Source: Xanthomonas sp. 10-10
Lineage (GTDB): Bacteria; Pseudomonadota; Gammaproteobacteria; Xanthomonadales; Xanthomonadaceae
DNA: 64,000 nt
Assembly: GCF_040182365.1 (NCBI RefSeq)
Contig: NZ_CP144460.1
Coordinates: 3,162,001-3,226,000, forward strand
Reading direction: 5' to 3'
The notes under the pieces were generated by a model. It was not told where the DNA came from, did no database searches, and was given only the letters and a program-made list of their open reading frames with translations. Below are positions 56,026-64,000 of this stretch, in pieces. Every line of letters begins with the position of its first letter. Within the stretch, counting starts at the first letter, position 1. The translations under genes were made by a program, and so were the position numbers.

Positions 56026-58149
56026 GTGATTCGAACACCTCATCTATTGACGCTGACCCTGGCCGTGGCGGCCGCGCTGAGCGGTTGCAAGAAGTCCGAC
56101 GACGCCGCGCCTGCGGCCCCGGCGGGCGATACCGCGGCGACAGCGCCCGCCGCACCCAAGACCCTGACCCTGGACCAGAGCAAGCTGCCGGCGGTGAATC
56201 AGTTCACTGCGGCCGACCTGGACCCCAACGGCAACGCCTGTACCGACCTCAACGCCTACGCCAATGCCAAGTTCCTGGCTGCCAACCCGGTGCCGGGCGA
56301 CCGCACCAGCTGGGGCGCGTTCGAGATGCTCGATGAGCGCTCCAACGCGATCCAGCAGCAGCTGGCCGAACAGGCCGCCGCCGACACCGGCGCCACCGGC
56401 GTGGAAAAGATCGTCGGCGACCTGTGGTCCACCGGCATGGACGAAGCCAAGATCAATGCCCAGGGCATCGAGCCGCTGAAGCCGGAACTGGCCGCCATCG
56501 ACGCGATCAGCGACCAGGCCAAGCTGGTCGACTATCTGCGCAGCAGCGCGGCCAAGGGCAACAACGATCTCTTCGGCTTCGGCGCCGAAGCAGACTTCAA
56601 GAAGTCCAGCCAGAACATCGCCTACGCGATGCAGGGCGGCCTGGGTCTGCCGGATCCGGAGTACTACACCAGCGCCGGCAACAAGGCCAAGCTGGAGGCG
56701 TACCAGGCGCATATCGCCAAGGTGCTTGAGTTGTCCGGCGTGGCTGCTGCCGATGCCGCGGCGCAGGCCAAGCAGGTGGTTGCGTTCGAGACCCGTCTGG
56801 CCAAGGTCTCCAAGACCAGCACGCAGATGTCGCGCGATGCCTCGCTGGCCTACAACCCGATCTCGCCGGCCGATGCCGACAAGCTGACCCCGAACTGGTC
56901 GTGGACCGAGTTCTTCAAGTCGCAGGGCGTGGCCACACCGGAGATGTTCTCGCTGGCAATCCCCGCCTTCCATCAGGAAGTGAGCAAGATGATCGCCGAT
57001 ACCGATCCGGCCATCTGGCGCGCTTATCTGCGCTTCCACACCGTCGATGGCGCCTCGCCGTTCCTGAGCCAGCCGTTCGTGGACGAGAACTTCGCGTTCT
57101 ACAACAAGACCCTGCGCGGCCAGAAGGAAATCAAGCCGCGTTGGAAGCGCGTGCTGGCCACCATCAACGGCCAGGCCGGCGAGACACTGGGCCAGATGTA
57201 CGTCAAGGTCGCCTTCCCGGCCGATTCCAAGGCCAAGATGGAGACCCTGGTGAGCAACCTGCGCACCGCCTTGAAGGCGCGCATCGAGAAGCTGGACTGG
57301 ATGAGCCCGGAGACCAAGGCCAAGGCGATCGCCAAGTGGGAAAGCTTCACGCCCAAGATCGGCTTCCCGGACAAGTGGCGCGAGTGGAATGGCCTTGCCA
57401 CCAGTCGCGATAGCTACCTGGGCAACGTGCTGGCCGCGCAGGAATTCAACTACAAGTGGAACCTGTCCAAGATCGGCAAGCCGGTGGACAGGACCGAATG
57501 GGGCATGAGCCCGCAGACGGTCAACGCCTATTACAACCCGCTGCAGAACGAGATCGTGTTCCCGGCCGCGATCCTGCAGCCGCCGTTCTTCGACCCGAAT
57601 GCGCCGGAGGAAATGAACTACGGCGGCATCGGTGCGGTGATCGGCCATGAAATGACCCACGGTTACGACGACCAGGGCAGCCGCTTCGGTGCCGATGGCA
57701 ACTTCATCCCCGATCCGGGTTGGTGGACGCAGAAGGATCTGGATGCGTTCAAGGCCCGCACCGGTAAGTTGGTCGCACAGTTCGACGGTTACCGCACGCC
57801 CGCCGGCGACAAGGTCAAGGGCGACCTGACGCTTGGCGAGAACATCGCCGACCTGGGTGGCCTCAACACCGCCTACGACGCGATGAAGACCGCTACCGCC
57901 GGCAAGGACGACCCCAAGACCGATGGCATCACCCGCGACCAGCGCTTCTTCCTCAACTGGGCCACGGTGTGGCGCCGCAACTTCACCCCGGAAGAACTGG
58001 TGGTGCGCCTGAAGACCGACCCGCACGCGCCGGCCAACTTCCGCGCCATCGGTGCACCGTCGAACATGCCGGCGTTTGCCGCCGCGTTCTCGTGCAAGGC
58101 CGGCGATGCGATGGTGCGCCAGGGCGATCAGCAGGTCGTGATCTGGTAG
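56026..58149 (+). CDS. M13-family zinc metallopeptidase lipoprotein, paralogue 1
   Basis: Neprilysin/PepO-family peptidase, 707 residues from GTG 56026 with GGAG upstream. The signal ends in a lipobox LSGC (Cys21) followed by KK, so an outer-membrane lipoprotein facing the periplasm is likely. The M13 N-terminal domain runs from about 75. Catalytic motifs are complete: substrate-binding NAYYNP, zinc site GHEMTH (His541, Glu542, His545), third ligand Glu605 in GENIADLGG, and the terminal CxxW-like end VVIW. A strong terminator follows. Confidence 0.93.
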   Translation: MIRTPHLLTLTLAVAAALSGCKKSDDAAPAAPAGDTAATAPAAPKTLTLDQSKLPAVNQFTAADLDPNGNACTDLNAYANAKFLAANPVPGDRTSWGAFEMLDERSNAIQQQLAEQAAADTGATGVEKIVGDLWSTGMDEAKINAQGIEPLKPELAAIDAISDQAKLVDYLRSSAAKGNNDLFGFGAEADFKKSSQNIAYAMQGGLGLPDPEYYTSAGNKAKLEAYQAHIAKVLELSGVAAADAAAQAKQVVAFETRLAKVSKTSTQMSRDASLAYNPISPADADKLTPNWSWTEFFKSQGVATPEMFSLAIPAFHQEVSKMIADTDPAIWRAYLRFHTVDGASPFLSQPFVDENFAFYNKTLRGQKEIKPRWKRVLATINGQAGETLGQMYVKVAFPADSKAKMETLVSNLRTALKARIEKLDWMSPETKAKAIAKWESFTPKIGFPDKWREWNGLATSRDSYLGNVLAAQEFNYKWNLSKIGKPVDRTEWGMSPQTVNAYYNPLQNEIVFPAAILQPPFFDPNAPEEMNYGGIGAVIGHEMTHGYDDQGSRFGADGNFIPDPGWWTQKDLDAFKARTGKLVAQFDGYRTPAGDKVKGDLTLGENIADLGGLNTAYDAMKTATAGKDDPKTDGITRDQRFFLNWATVWRRNFTPEELVVRLKTDPHAPANFRAIGAPSNMPAFAAAFSCKAGDAMVRQGDQQVVIW

Positions 58150-58171
58150 TTGCACGGTAGCTGCAAACAAG

Positions 58172-58207
58172 GGGCGGCGATCGGGAGATCGTCGCCCTTT
58201 TGTTTTT
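58172..58207 (+). terminator. Intrinsic terminator of the first M13 peptidase gene
   Basis: GGGCGGCGATC (58172-58182) pairs with GATCGTCGCCC (58187-58197), one G-T wobble, around GGGA. It is followed by TTTTGTTTTT. It lies 22 bases after the stop codon. Confidence 0.93.
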
Positions 58208-58523
58208 GCGGCAGTGGAACGCGATGCCGCCAGGATCGCGCGCTGCGCCTTCAAGTGGCGGATTCAAGCCGTGCATCGCGCATCGAACACGGCCTGCCAC
58301 AGCTGGCGCCAATCACGCGGGCCGCTTTTGCGTTTCACCGCTGAGGTTCACGCCCTCAGGCAGTCTGCTTCAGACCACCCGTGTTCCTTTTTCGGGCCAT
58401 GCCATCGGGTCTCGATGCCCCGGCCTTCACCGGCTTAAATGCAAGTCTCAACAAAGCTCAAGCGTGCGTATCGGCACGGCAGTGCCCGCCTATCCTCGGC
58501 GCTCCTTCCCGCCAGTTTCCGCC
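58208..58523. promoter_or_regulatory. Intergenic region between M13 paralogues 1 and 2
   Basis: About 316 bases with no supported gene; an open frame that runs in from the left joins the second peptidase but has no family similarity in this part. The promoter of the second peptidase should lie here, because the first gene ends in a strong terminator. Confidence 0.5.
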
Positions 58524-60623
58524 ATGTCAGCCATCAAGACTTCAACACTCGCCCTTAGCCTGCTGATCGCACTAGCCGGCTGCAAGCGCGCATCCGACGA
58601 CAGCAGCGTCGCGAAGACGCCGGCCGCGCCAGCGCCTGTCGCGGCCGGCACCCCATCCCGGTCGGCGCTGGACATCGGCGAACTGGATACAGCAACAAAC
58701 GCATGCCGGGACCTGGACAAGTTCGTCAACGAAAAATGGCGCAAGACCAACCCCATCCCGGCAGATCGCACCAGTTGGGGCGTCAGCGACATCCTGATTG
58801 AACAAAGCAAGCTCGTGCAGCGCGAGATCGCTGAAGCCGCAGCCAGACAAACCGGCGCACAGGCCGATCCATTGGCCCGCAAGATCGGCATGCTGTATGC
58901 GTCGGGTATGGACGAAGCCGCGATCGAGGCTGCGGGTGATCAGCCGATCCGGCCGCAACTGGAGGCCATCGCCGCGCTGAGCTCCGGCAAGCAGGTCGCC
59001 GATTACATCACCGGCCGCTACGCAGAGGGCGACGCGCAGATCTTCAACTTCGGCGCCGGCGCCGATTTCCACAAGGCGGACATGCAGATCGCCTTCGCCA
59101 CTGAAGCCGGCCTGGGTCTGCCGACCAAGGAGTACTACAGCGCCGCCGAGTACGCCCCCATCCGGGCGGCGTATCTTGACTACATCGCCAAGTCCCTCGA
59201 ACTCACCGGCACCGCGAAGGACGCAGCGCGTGCGCAAGCCAACGACGTGCTTGCGCTGGAAACGCGCCTGGCGGCCGCCTCACTGACCCCGGTCGATGCA
59301 CGTCAACCGCAGAATCAGTATCACTTCGTCAGCCTGGCGGAGGCAGACAAACTGACGCCGCACTTCTCCTGGACGCGCTTCTTCGCCGCCCAGGGCGTGG
59401 ACGCAGGATCCGGCTTCTCGCTATCGCATCCGCGCTTCTTCGCAGAGTTCGACCATCAGCTCGCCAGCGCTCCGATCGCGCGATGGCAGGCCTATCTGCG
59501 CTTCCACACCATCGACGATGCATCCGGCTACCTCAGCAAGGCCTTCGTCGACAACAACTTTGCGTTCCACGACAAGACGCTGAATGGGCAGCCGGAGCAA
59601 GAACTCCGCTGGAAGCGCGTGCTGCGCAGCGTCAACATCAGCATGGGCGAAGGCCTGGGCCAGCTGTATGTGGCCAGGGTGTTCCCCCCCGAAGCCAAGC
59701 AGCGTGCCAGCGAACTGGTGGGCAACATTCGCGCTGCGCTCAAAGTGCGTCTCGAGCACGTCGACTGGATGAGTGCGCAGACCAAGGCCAGGGCCCTGGC
59801 CAAGTGGCAAACCTTCCAGCCGAAGATCGGCTACCCCGATACCTGGCGCGACTGGTCCGGGCTGGAGATCGTTCCCGGCGCGTATTACCGCAACCTGCAG
59901 GCGGCGGCCAGGTTCAACTATCGCTACGACATCGCCCAGATCGGCAAGCCCACCGACCGCACGCGTTGGGCGATGACCCCGCAGACCGTCAACGCCTACT
60001 ACGACCCCAGCACCAACTCCATCAACTTCCCGGCGGGCATCCTGCAGCCGCCGTTCTTCGACCCCAACGCCGACGATGCCCTCAACTATGGCGGTATCGG
60101 CGCGACGATCGGGCATGAAGCCATGCACGGCTTCGACGACCAGGGCAGCCAGTTCGATGGTGCGGGCAACAACGTCGACTGGTGGACGCCACAGGATCGC
60201 AAGGCATTCGAGCAGCGGACCAAAGCGCTGGTCAAACAGTTCGATGCCTACACCCCACTGCCCGACCGCCCCGACCTGCACGTCAATGGCAGGCTCACCC
60301 TTGGCGAAAACATCGCCGATCTGGGTGGCCTCAATGTTGCCTACGACGCACTACAGACTGCATTGCGGGCGCGTCCCGAGCGGGCAGCCGCCATCGATGG
60401 CTACACCCCGGATCAACGCTTTTTCCTGGGATTCGCGCTCAGCTGGCGCGGACAGACGCGTGCGAAGCAGCAACTGGTCTATCTGGCCAGCGACCCACAT
60501 GCACCCGACCGTCTGCGCGCCAACGCCTCGCCATCCAACATGCCGCAGTTCGCCCAGGCATTCTCCTGCAAGGCAGGCGATGCGATGGTGCGCCCGGACA
60601 AGGACCGCGTGGTGATCTGGTAG
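58524..60623 (+). CDS. M13-family zinc metallopeptidase lipoprotein, paralogue 2
   Basis: 699 residues from ATG 58524. The lipobox LAGC (Cys20) is followed by KR. Like paralogue 1 it has all catalytic features: NAYYDP, zinc site GHEAMH (His531, Glu532, His535), third ligand Glu595 in GENIADLGG, and the same ending VVIW. Relative to paralogue 1 it has a short basic/Ala-rich spacer after the lipobox. Tandem duplication with paralogues 1 and 3 is clear from shared segments such as ILQPPFFDPN. Confidence 0.93.
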   Translation: MSAIKTSTLALSLLIALAGCKRASDDSSVAKTPAAPAPVAAGTPSRSALDIGELDTATNACRDLDKFVNEKWRKTNPIPADRTSWGVSDILIEQSKLVQREIAEAAARQTGAQADPLARKIGMLYASGMDEAAIEAAGDQPIRPQLEAIAALSSGKQVADYITGRYAEGDAQIFNFGAGADFHKADMQIAFATEAGLGLPTKEYYSAAEYAPIRAAYLDYIAKSLELTGTAKDAARAQANDVLALETRLAAASLTPVDARQPQNQYHFVSLAEADKLTPHFSWTRFFAAQGVDAGSGFSLSHPRFFAEFDHQLASAPIARWQAYLRFHTIDDASGYLSKAFVDNNFAFHDKTLNGQPEQELRWKRVLRSVNISMGEGLGQLYVARVFPPEAKQRASELVGNIRAALKVRLEHVDWMSAQTKARALAKWQTFQPKIGYPDTWRDWSGLEIVPGAYYRNLQAAARFNYRYDIAQIGKPTDRTRWAMTPQTVNAYYDPSTNSINFPAGILQPPFFDPNADDALNYGGIGATIGHEAMHGFDDQGSQFDGAGNNVDWWTPQDRKAFEQRTKALVKQFDAYTPLPDRPDLHVNGRLTLGENIADLGGLNVAYDALQTALRARPERAAAIDGYTPDQRFFLGFALSWRGQTRAKQQLVYLASDPHAPDRLRANASPSNMPQFAQAFSCKAGDAMVRPDKDRVVIW

Positions 60624-60657
60624 GCGGCGGCAATCACTTTCAATGCGATAACACCGC

Positions 60658-60681
60658 ACAGGCCCGCACTCGCGGGCCTGT
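60658..60681 (+). terminator. Hairpin after M13 paralogue 2
   Basis: ACAGGCCCGC (60658-60667) pairs perfectly with GCGGGCCTGT (60672-60681) around ACTC. No T-run follows, so it may act as a weak or Rho-assisted terminator 35 bases after the stop. Confidence 0.55.
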
Positions 60682-60791
60682 CACGTTCATGCAAACGGCC
60701 GGCACGAGGACCGACGGCAGCTCGCGCCCGCCTGTACGAGGCGCAGCCTTGCTAAACTCCGCCGACTTCAATCTGGCCACCCTTCTTCTCG

Positions 60792-62804
60792 ATGCTCACC
60801 ATTCGCCCGCTTGCCCTCGCTCTTGGCTTCAGCCTGATCACGCTGCTGTCCGCTCCCGACGCCGACGCCGCTCGCAAGAAGAAGGCAGCTCCCAAGGCCC
60901 CGGCCGTCTCCGCGGCCTGCACCGATTTCTACGACTACGCCAACGCCGGCTGGCTGAAGGCCAACCCGGTCCCGCAGGCTGGCGCCGTGACGGCGCTAGG
61001 CCAGCTGTCCGAGCGTGCCCTGCAGCAGCAGCGCGAACTGCTGGACGCCTCGATGAAGGCCCCGCAGGGCAACGTGCAGAAGCTGCTCGGCGATTTTTGG
61101 GCCAGCGGCCTGGATGAGGCGGCGGTGGAAAAGGATGGCTCCAATCCGATCGCCCCCTTGCTGTCGCGCATCGACGCGATCAAGAAGGCCAAGGATGTGC
61201 CCGCTTCGATCGCCGCGTTGCATCAGGTCGGCATTCCGGTCGGCTTCAACTTCGGTCCGGACGTGGACCTGAAGGCGCTGGACCGCCACATCGGCTATTT
61301 CATGCAGGGCGGCATGGGCCTGCCGGATCCGGCGTTCTACACCCGCACCGATGCCGACACCCAGGCGCTGATGGGCCGCTACCGCGCCTACGTCAAGCAG
61401 ATCCTGGCGCTGACCGGCACACCGGCCGACAAGCTCGACGCCGATGCCGCCTCGGTACTGCAGATCGAAACCGCATTGGCGCGTAGCGCGCAGTCGGTGC
61501 AAGGCATCAACAACCCGTTCAACAACTACGCTCCGATCGCCACCAAGGAGCTGACCAAGCAGTACAAGAACCTGCGTCTGGCCGACTTCCTGGAAGCGCA
61601 GGGCGTCAAGGACGACCTGGTGTCGATGGCCGACCCGGCCATGTTCAAGCAGCTCGACAGCATGATCGTCAGCATCAAGCCGGAACAGTGGAAGGCCTAC
61701 CTGCGCTGGCGCGTGGGCGATGCGATGGCGCCGTACCTGTCCAAGAGCTTCCACGATGCCGAATACCAGTTCCGCGGCCGTCTGCTGCGTGGCGATGCCC
61801 TGCCGCAGCAGCGCTGGCAGCAAGTGCTGGACGCGATCAATATCGCTGCCGGCCCGATGCTCGGTCGCGAATACGTGGCGCGTTACCTGAGCAGCGACAC
61901 GCGCCGCCAGGCCGAAGCCATCGCCGACCAGGTGCGCGACGCGCAGCTGGCCGCGCTGGAGCGCACCGGCTGGGGCAACGGCGAAGTGATCGCCGAAGCC
62001 AAGGCCAAGCTGGCCGCGATGAAGATCGAAGTCGGCGCACCGCGCCGCGATCTGGATTACACCGTGCAGCCGATGGGCCGCGGCAGCTTCGGCGGCAACA
62101 TGCTGATCGCCTCGACCTGGCGTCACCGCGAGGAGATGAAGCGCATCGGCAAGGGCAACGCCGACCGTCGCTGGGACGTGCTGCCGCAGCAGCCGGCAGT
62201 GGCCTACGACATCGCACAGAACCGCCTGATCGTCACCGCGGCCGTATTGCAGGCACCGGTGCTGACCACCGGCAGCACCCCGGCGGCCCAGTACGGCGCC
62301 TACGGCGCGCTGGTCGCGCACGAACTCACCCGTGCGATCGATGCCAAGGGATCGCTGGTCGACGCCAAGGGCGAGCTGCGCAGCTGGTGGACACCTGCCG
62401 AAAAGAGCAGCTGGAGCCAGCTGACCGGCAAGGTCGCCAACCAGTTCGCTGCTTATCCGTACCCGGGCGTGCCCAACGTCAAGGTCAACGGCGCGCAGAC
62501 CGCCGAAGAAAACCTTGCCGACCTGGCCGGCGTCGAACTGGCCCTGCAGGCCTTCAGCAAGGCGCAACCGGCAGCCACCGAGGTCGACAAGCAGGCGTTC
62601 TTCACTGCCTGGGCCGGCCTGTGGGCACAGCAGCTGTCGCCGAACGAAGCGGTGCAGCGCGCAAGTGCCGACATCCGCGCACCAGGCCAGTGGCGCAGCA
62701 ACGGCCCGCTGTCCAACCTGCCGGAATTCGGTGCAGCCTTCAGCTGCAAGGCTGGCCAGCCGATGCAGCGCGTGGACGCAGACCAGATCAAGATCTGGCG
62801 CTGA
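60792..62804 (+). CDS. M13-family paralogue 3 with degenerate zinc site (probable pseudo-peptidase)
   Basis: 670 residues from ATG 60792. The signal peptide (cleavage near PDADA) has no lipobox, unlike paralogues 1 and 2. The M13 architecture is kept (CTDFYDYANAGWLKANPVP at the N-terminus, FSCKAGQPMQRVDADQIKIW at the end). The zinc motif, however, reads HELTR (His510, Glu511, Arg514) in place of HExxH, and the substrate motif NAYY reads VAYD. The third-ligand segment ENLADLAG (Glu573) is retained. The frame is intact and codon use is normal, so it is a maintained protein, probably without classical peptidase activity. Confidence 0.9.
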   Translation: MLTIRPLALALGFSLITLLSAPDADAARKKKAAPKAPAVSAACTDFYDYANAGWLKANPVPQAGAVTALGQLSERALQQQRELLDASMKAPQGNVQKLLGDFWASGLDEAAVEKDGSNPIAPLLSRIDAIKKAKDVPASIAALHQVGIPVGFNFGPDVDLKALDRHIGYFMQGGMGLPDPAFYTRTDADTQALMGRYRAYVKQILALTGTPADKLDADAASVLQIETALARSAQSVQGINNPFNNYAPIATKELTKQYKNLRLADFLEAQGVKDDLVSMADPAMFKQLDSMIVSIKPEQWKAYLRWRVGDAMAPYLSKSFHDAEYQFRGRLLRGDALPQQRWQQVLDAINIAAGPMLGREYVARYLSSDTRRQAEAIADQVRDAQLAALERTGWGNGEVIAEAKAKLAAMKIEVGAPRRDLDYTVQPMGRGSFGGNMLIASTWRHREEMKRIGKGNADRRWDVLPQQPAVAYDIAQNRLIVTAAVLQAPVLTTGSTPAAQYGAYGALVAHELTRAIDAKGSLVDAKGELRSWWTPAEKSSWSQLTGKVANQFAAYPYPGVPNVKVNGAQTAEENLADLAGVELALQAFSKAQPAATEVDKQAFFTAWAGLWAQQLSPNEAVQRASADIRAPGQWRSNGPLSNLPEFGAAFSCKAGQPMQRVDADQIKIWR

Positions 62805-62835
62805 GTCCCGGCACGACCGGCAAAAAGTCGGCAAC

Positions 62836-62868
62836 AAAAAAGAGCGCGGATTCCGCGCTCTTTTTTTT
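62836..62868. terminator. Bidirectional intrinsic terminator after M13 paralogue 3
   Basis: AGAGCGCGG (62841-62849) pairs with CCGCGCTCT (62853-62861) around ATT, and flanking A-runs and T-runs extend the pairing. The plus strand ends in eight T residues, and the minus strand would have a T-run too. It lies 32 bases after the stop. Confidence 0.95.
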
Positions 62869-62895
62869 GTTTTGGGCATTCGTGACGGAATGCTT

Positions 62896-63033
62896 GATCT
62901 GTCTTTCGCTTGATCTGCTTCGGATTGATTTGCGCTTTGCCCAATCCATCGTTGCTTGATCTACATGGCTCGATCTGCTTTTCGCCTGATCGCCTTTCGC
63001 TGATCCGCTTTCCGCTAGATCTGCTTTCTGCCC
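62896..63033. repeat. Degenerate tandem repeat of a ~15-base GATCTGCTTTC-like unit
   Basis: About nine units of 14-16 bases (one double unit) begin at 62896, 62912, 62927, 62958, 62972, 62988, 63002 and 63018. Each starts with GATC or GATT and most continue TGCTTTCGC-like. GATCTGCTTTTCGCCT is the best representative. Units vary by a few bases, so this is an old repeat array. Confidence 0.65.
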
Positions 63034-63176
63034 AGCCAAATCTCCCCTCGGACCAGCATTCCAGCCAGCCCTTGCTCGGGGTGCATTCCGACCTGCACGC
63101 TGCCCGGCCCACTGGTCGCCCTATGCAGCAGCGGCACACCTGCTTCCGACGACATGCCGTCCGCCATCTTGCTCTC

Positions 63177-63200
63177 GTAGGAGCGGCCTTGGCCGCGATG
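63177..63200. repeat. Single REP element
   Basis: GTAGGAGCGGCCTTGGCCGC followed by GATG contains the internal hairpin GCGGCC-TT-GGCCGC. This is the single-arm form of the REP family seen as paired arms elsewhere in the window. It lies about 76 bases downstream of the rhomboid-like gene's stop. Confidence 0.7.
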
Positions 63201-63276
63201 AAGCATTACCGGCAATGTCAATCGCAGCCAGCGTCACTGCCACGAATCAGGCCGCCCCGGTAAACCGTCGTTTGAC

Positions 63277-63978
63277 TCAGCGCACCACGCGCAGCGGCGG
63301 CTTGCGCCCCTTTCCGCCACCACCCTTGCGGCCACCGCTGCCGCCAAACGGTGACTGGCCGCGCCAATAGCGGATCATCAGCCAGCCGAACAGCATGCCG
63401 CCCAGGTATGCGAAATACGTTATCACCGATCGCTGGCCCAATAAGCCCAGCATCACTTCGGTAATGCCAACCACGATGACCAAGGTCCTGGCCTTCATGG
63501 GAATCGGCGGAAACAACAGCATCACGCGCTGATTGGGGAACAGCATGCCATAGGCGAACAACAGCCCAAACACGGCACCGGACGCGCCCACGACCGGTGC
63601 ACCGCCTCCGGTGATCCACGCCATCAGCAGCTGGCACACGCCCGCGCCGGCCACACATACCAAGTAGTAGGTCAAAAAACGCTTCTGGCCCCAGGTCAGC
63701 TCCAATGGTGCGCCGAACATGAACAGTACCAGCGCGCTGAAAAACAGTTGATTGAAACCGCTTTGCAGAAACGCATAGGTCAACAACTGCCACGGCATGA
63801 AGCTGGCGCCCGGCGAGAACGCATCAAAGCCGTCGGAAATCGGCCACAGCATGAGCCACGACAAGGTGGAGTCCGATGGCAACACCCCAACCCCCAGATC
63901 GCCCAGGGCCCATTGCAGCAGGAACAGGCCGATATTGGCGATCAACAGTGCTTTGGTAACGGGCGGCAATTGAGGCAT
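63277..63978 (-). CDS. Rhomboid-family protein lacking catalytic histidine (probable pseudoprotease)
   Basis: 233 residues from ATG 63978, six hydrophobic segments with the rhomboid pattern. The nucleophile motif GASGAVFG is present (Ser133). The catalytic histidine position is tyrosine (FAYLGGMLFG, Tyr191), and the helix-2 motif reads FLQSGFNQLFFSAL where active rhomboids have two His and an Asn (Gln72, Gln77, Ser81 here). A Gly-rich basic C-terminal tail (GGRKGGGGKGRKPPLR) is cytosolic. Compare the other rhomboid at 42955, which has all catalytic residues. Proteolysis is unlikely; a binding or chaperone role as for other rhomboid pseudoproteases is inference. Confidence 0.85.
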   Translation of the reverse strand: MPQLPPVTKALLIANIGLFLLQWALGDLGVGVLPSDSTLSWLMLWPISDGFDAFSPGASFMPWQLLTYAFLQSGFNQLFFSALVLFMFGAPLELTWGQKRFLTYYLVCVAGAGVCQLLMAWITGGGAPVVGASGAVFGLLFAYGMLFPNQRVMLLFPPIPMKARTLVIVVGITEVMLGLLGQRSVITYFAYLGGMLFGWLMIRYWRGQSPFGGSGGRKGGGGKGRKPPLRVVR

Positions 63979-64000
63979 GGCGGCATCCTTCTGAATGCTG

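Larger units (their letters stand above)
62869..63276. other. Intergenic region with degenerate GATC repeat and a single REP
   Basis: About 400 bases between the convergent M13 paralogue 3 and rhomboid-like genes. Contents: a degenerate ~15-base tandem repeat at 62896-63033, nothing recognisable at 63034-63176, and a single REP arm at 63177-63200. Overlapping long minus-strand frames follow the repeat and were rejected. Confidence 0.6.

Noticed and set aside
62453..63139. Minus-strand frame of 228 codons at the end of M13 paralogue 3
   Set aside because: It crosses a strong bidirectional terminator, is antisense to a clear gene, and its repeats follow the GATC tandem array.

Overview
The window is a high-GC gammaproteobacterial chromosome segment, almost certainly Xanthomonas or a very close relative. 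This rests on the gene order tpiA-secG-tRNA-Leu-nuoABCDEFGHIJK, the trpF/truA and trpBA/accD neighbourhoods, the GTAGGAGCG-type REP palindromes, a large Oar-like TonB-dependent receptor and the run of M13 peptidases. No CRISPR array, insertion sequence, prophage or rRNA was seen. Most of it is housekeeping sequence packed into operons with 4-base start/stop overlaps.

Layout. 1-9545 (minus): respiratory complex I genes nuoA to nuoK (nuoK cut by the window edge), then tRNA-Leu(GAG), secG and tpiA. 11160-11960: a short-chain dehydrogenase. 12035-16478 (minus): a four-gene envelope operon encoding a cupredoxin-like protein, a membrane GGDEF/EAL c-di-GMP enzyme, a DUF3034-type beta-barrel protein and a truncated globin that carries a lipoprotein signal. 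A sigma-28-like promoter lies in front of it. 16626-28276: a 2-oxoglutarate/Fe(II)-type oxygenase, glmM, accD, trpA, a secreted unknown, trpB, a divergent TrpI-like LysR regulator, trpF, truA, a VOC protein and fimV. 29233-35467: asd, a 2-hydroxyacid dehydrogenase, aroC, a membrane protein, prmB, then sco and psd. 36282-50127: a LysM lytic transglycosylase, a HerA-like ATPase, a Nudix hydrolase, membrane proteins, a rhomboid protease, greB, rimO, a dienelactone hydrolase, a HIT protein, two small membrane paralogues, dcd and mrp. 50903-55700: the TonB-dependent receptor and a flavin oxidoreductase. 56026-62804: three consecutive M13 peptidase paralogues. 63277-63978: a rhomboid-like protein.

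The most unusual points are: (1) the cupredoxin / c-di-GMP / barrel / lipoprotein-globin operon; (2) copies of the 3' ends of asd and psd lying just downstream of those genes next to REP-type palindromes, which suggests one mobilisation or recombination mechanism acting twice; (3) two apparent pseudo-enzymes near the right edge, an M13 paralogue whose zinc motif reads HELTR and a rhomboid that keeps its serine but has lost its histidines and asparagine; (4) an exported unknown protein inserted, with overlaps on both sides, between trpB and trpA.

Starts were chosen by hand from overlaps, ribosome binding sites and family lengths. Family assignments come from motif recognition without database searches.
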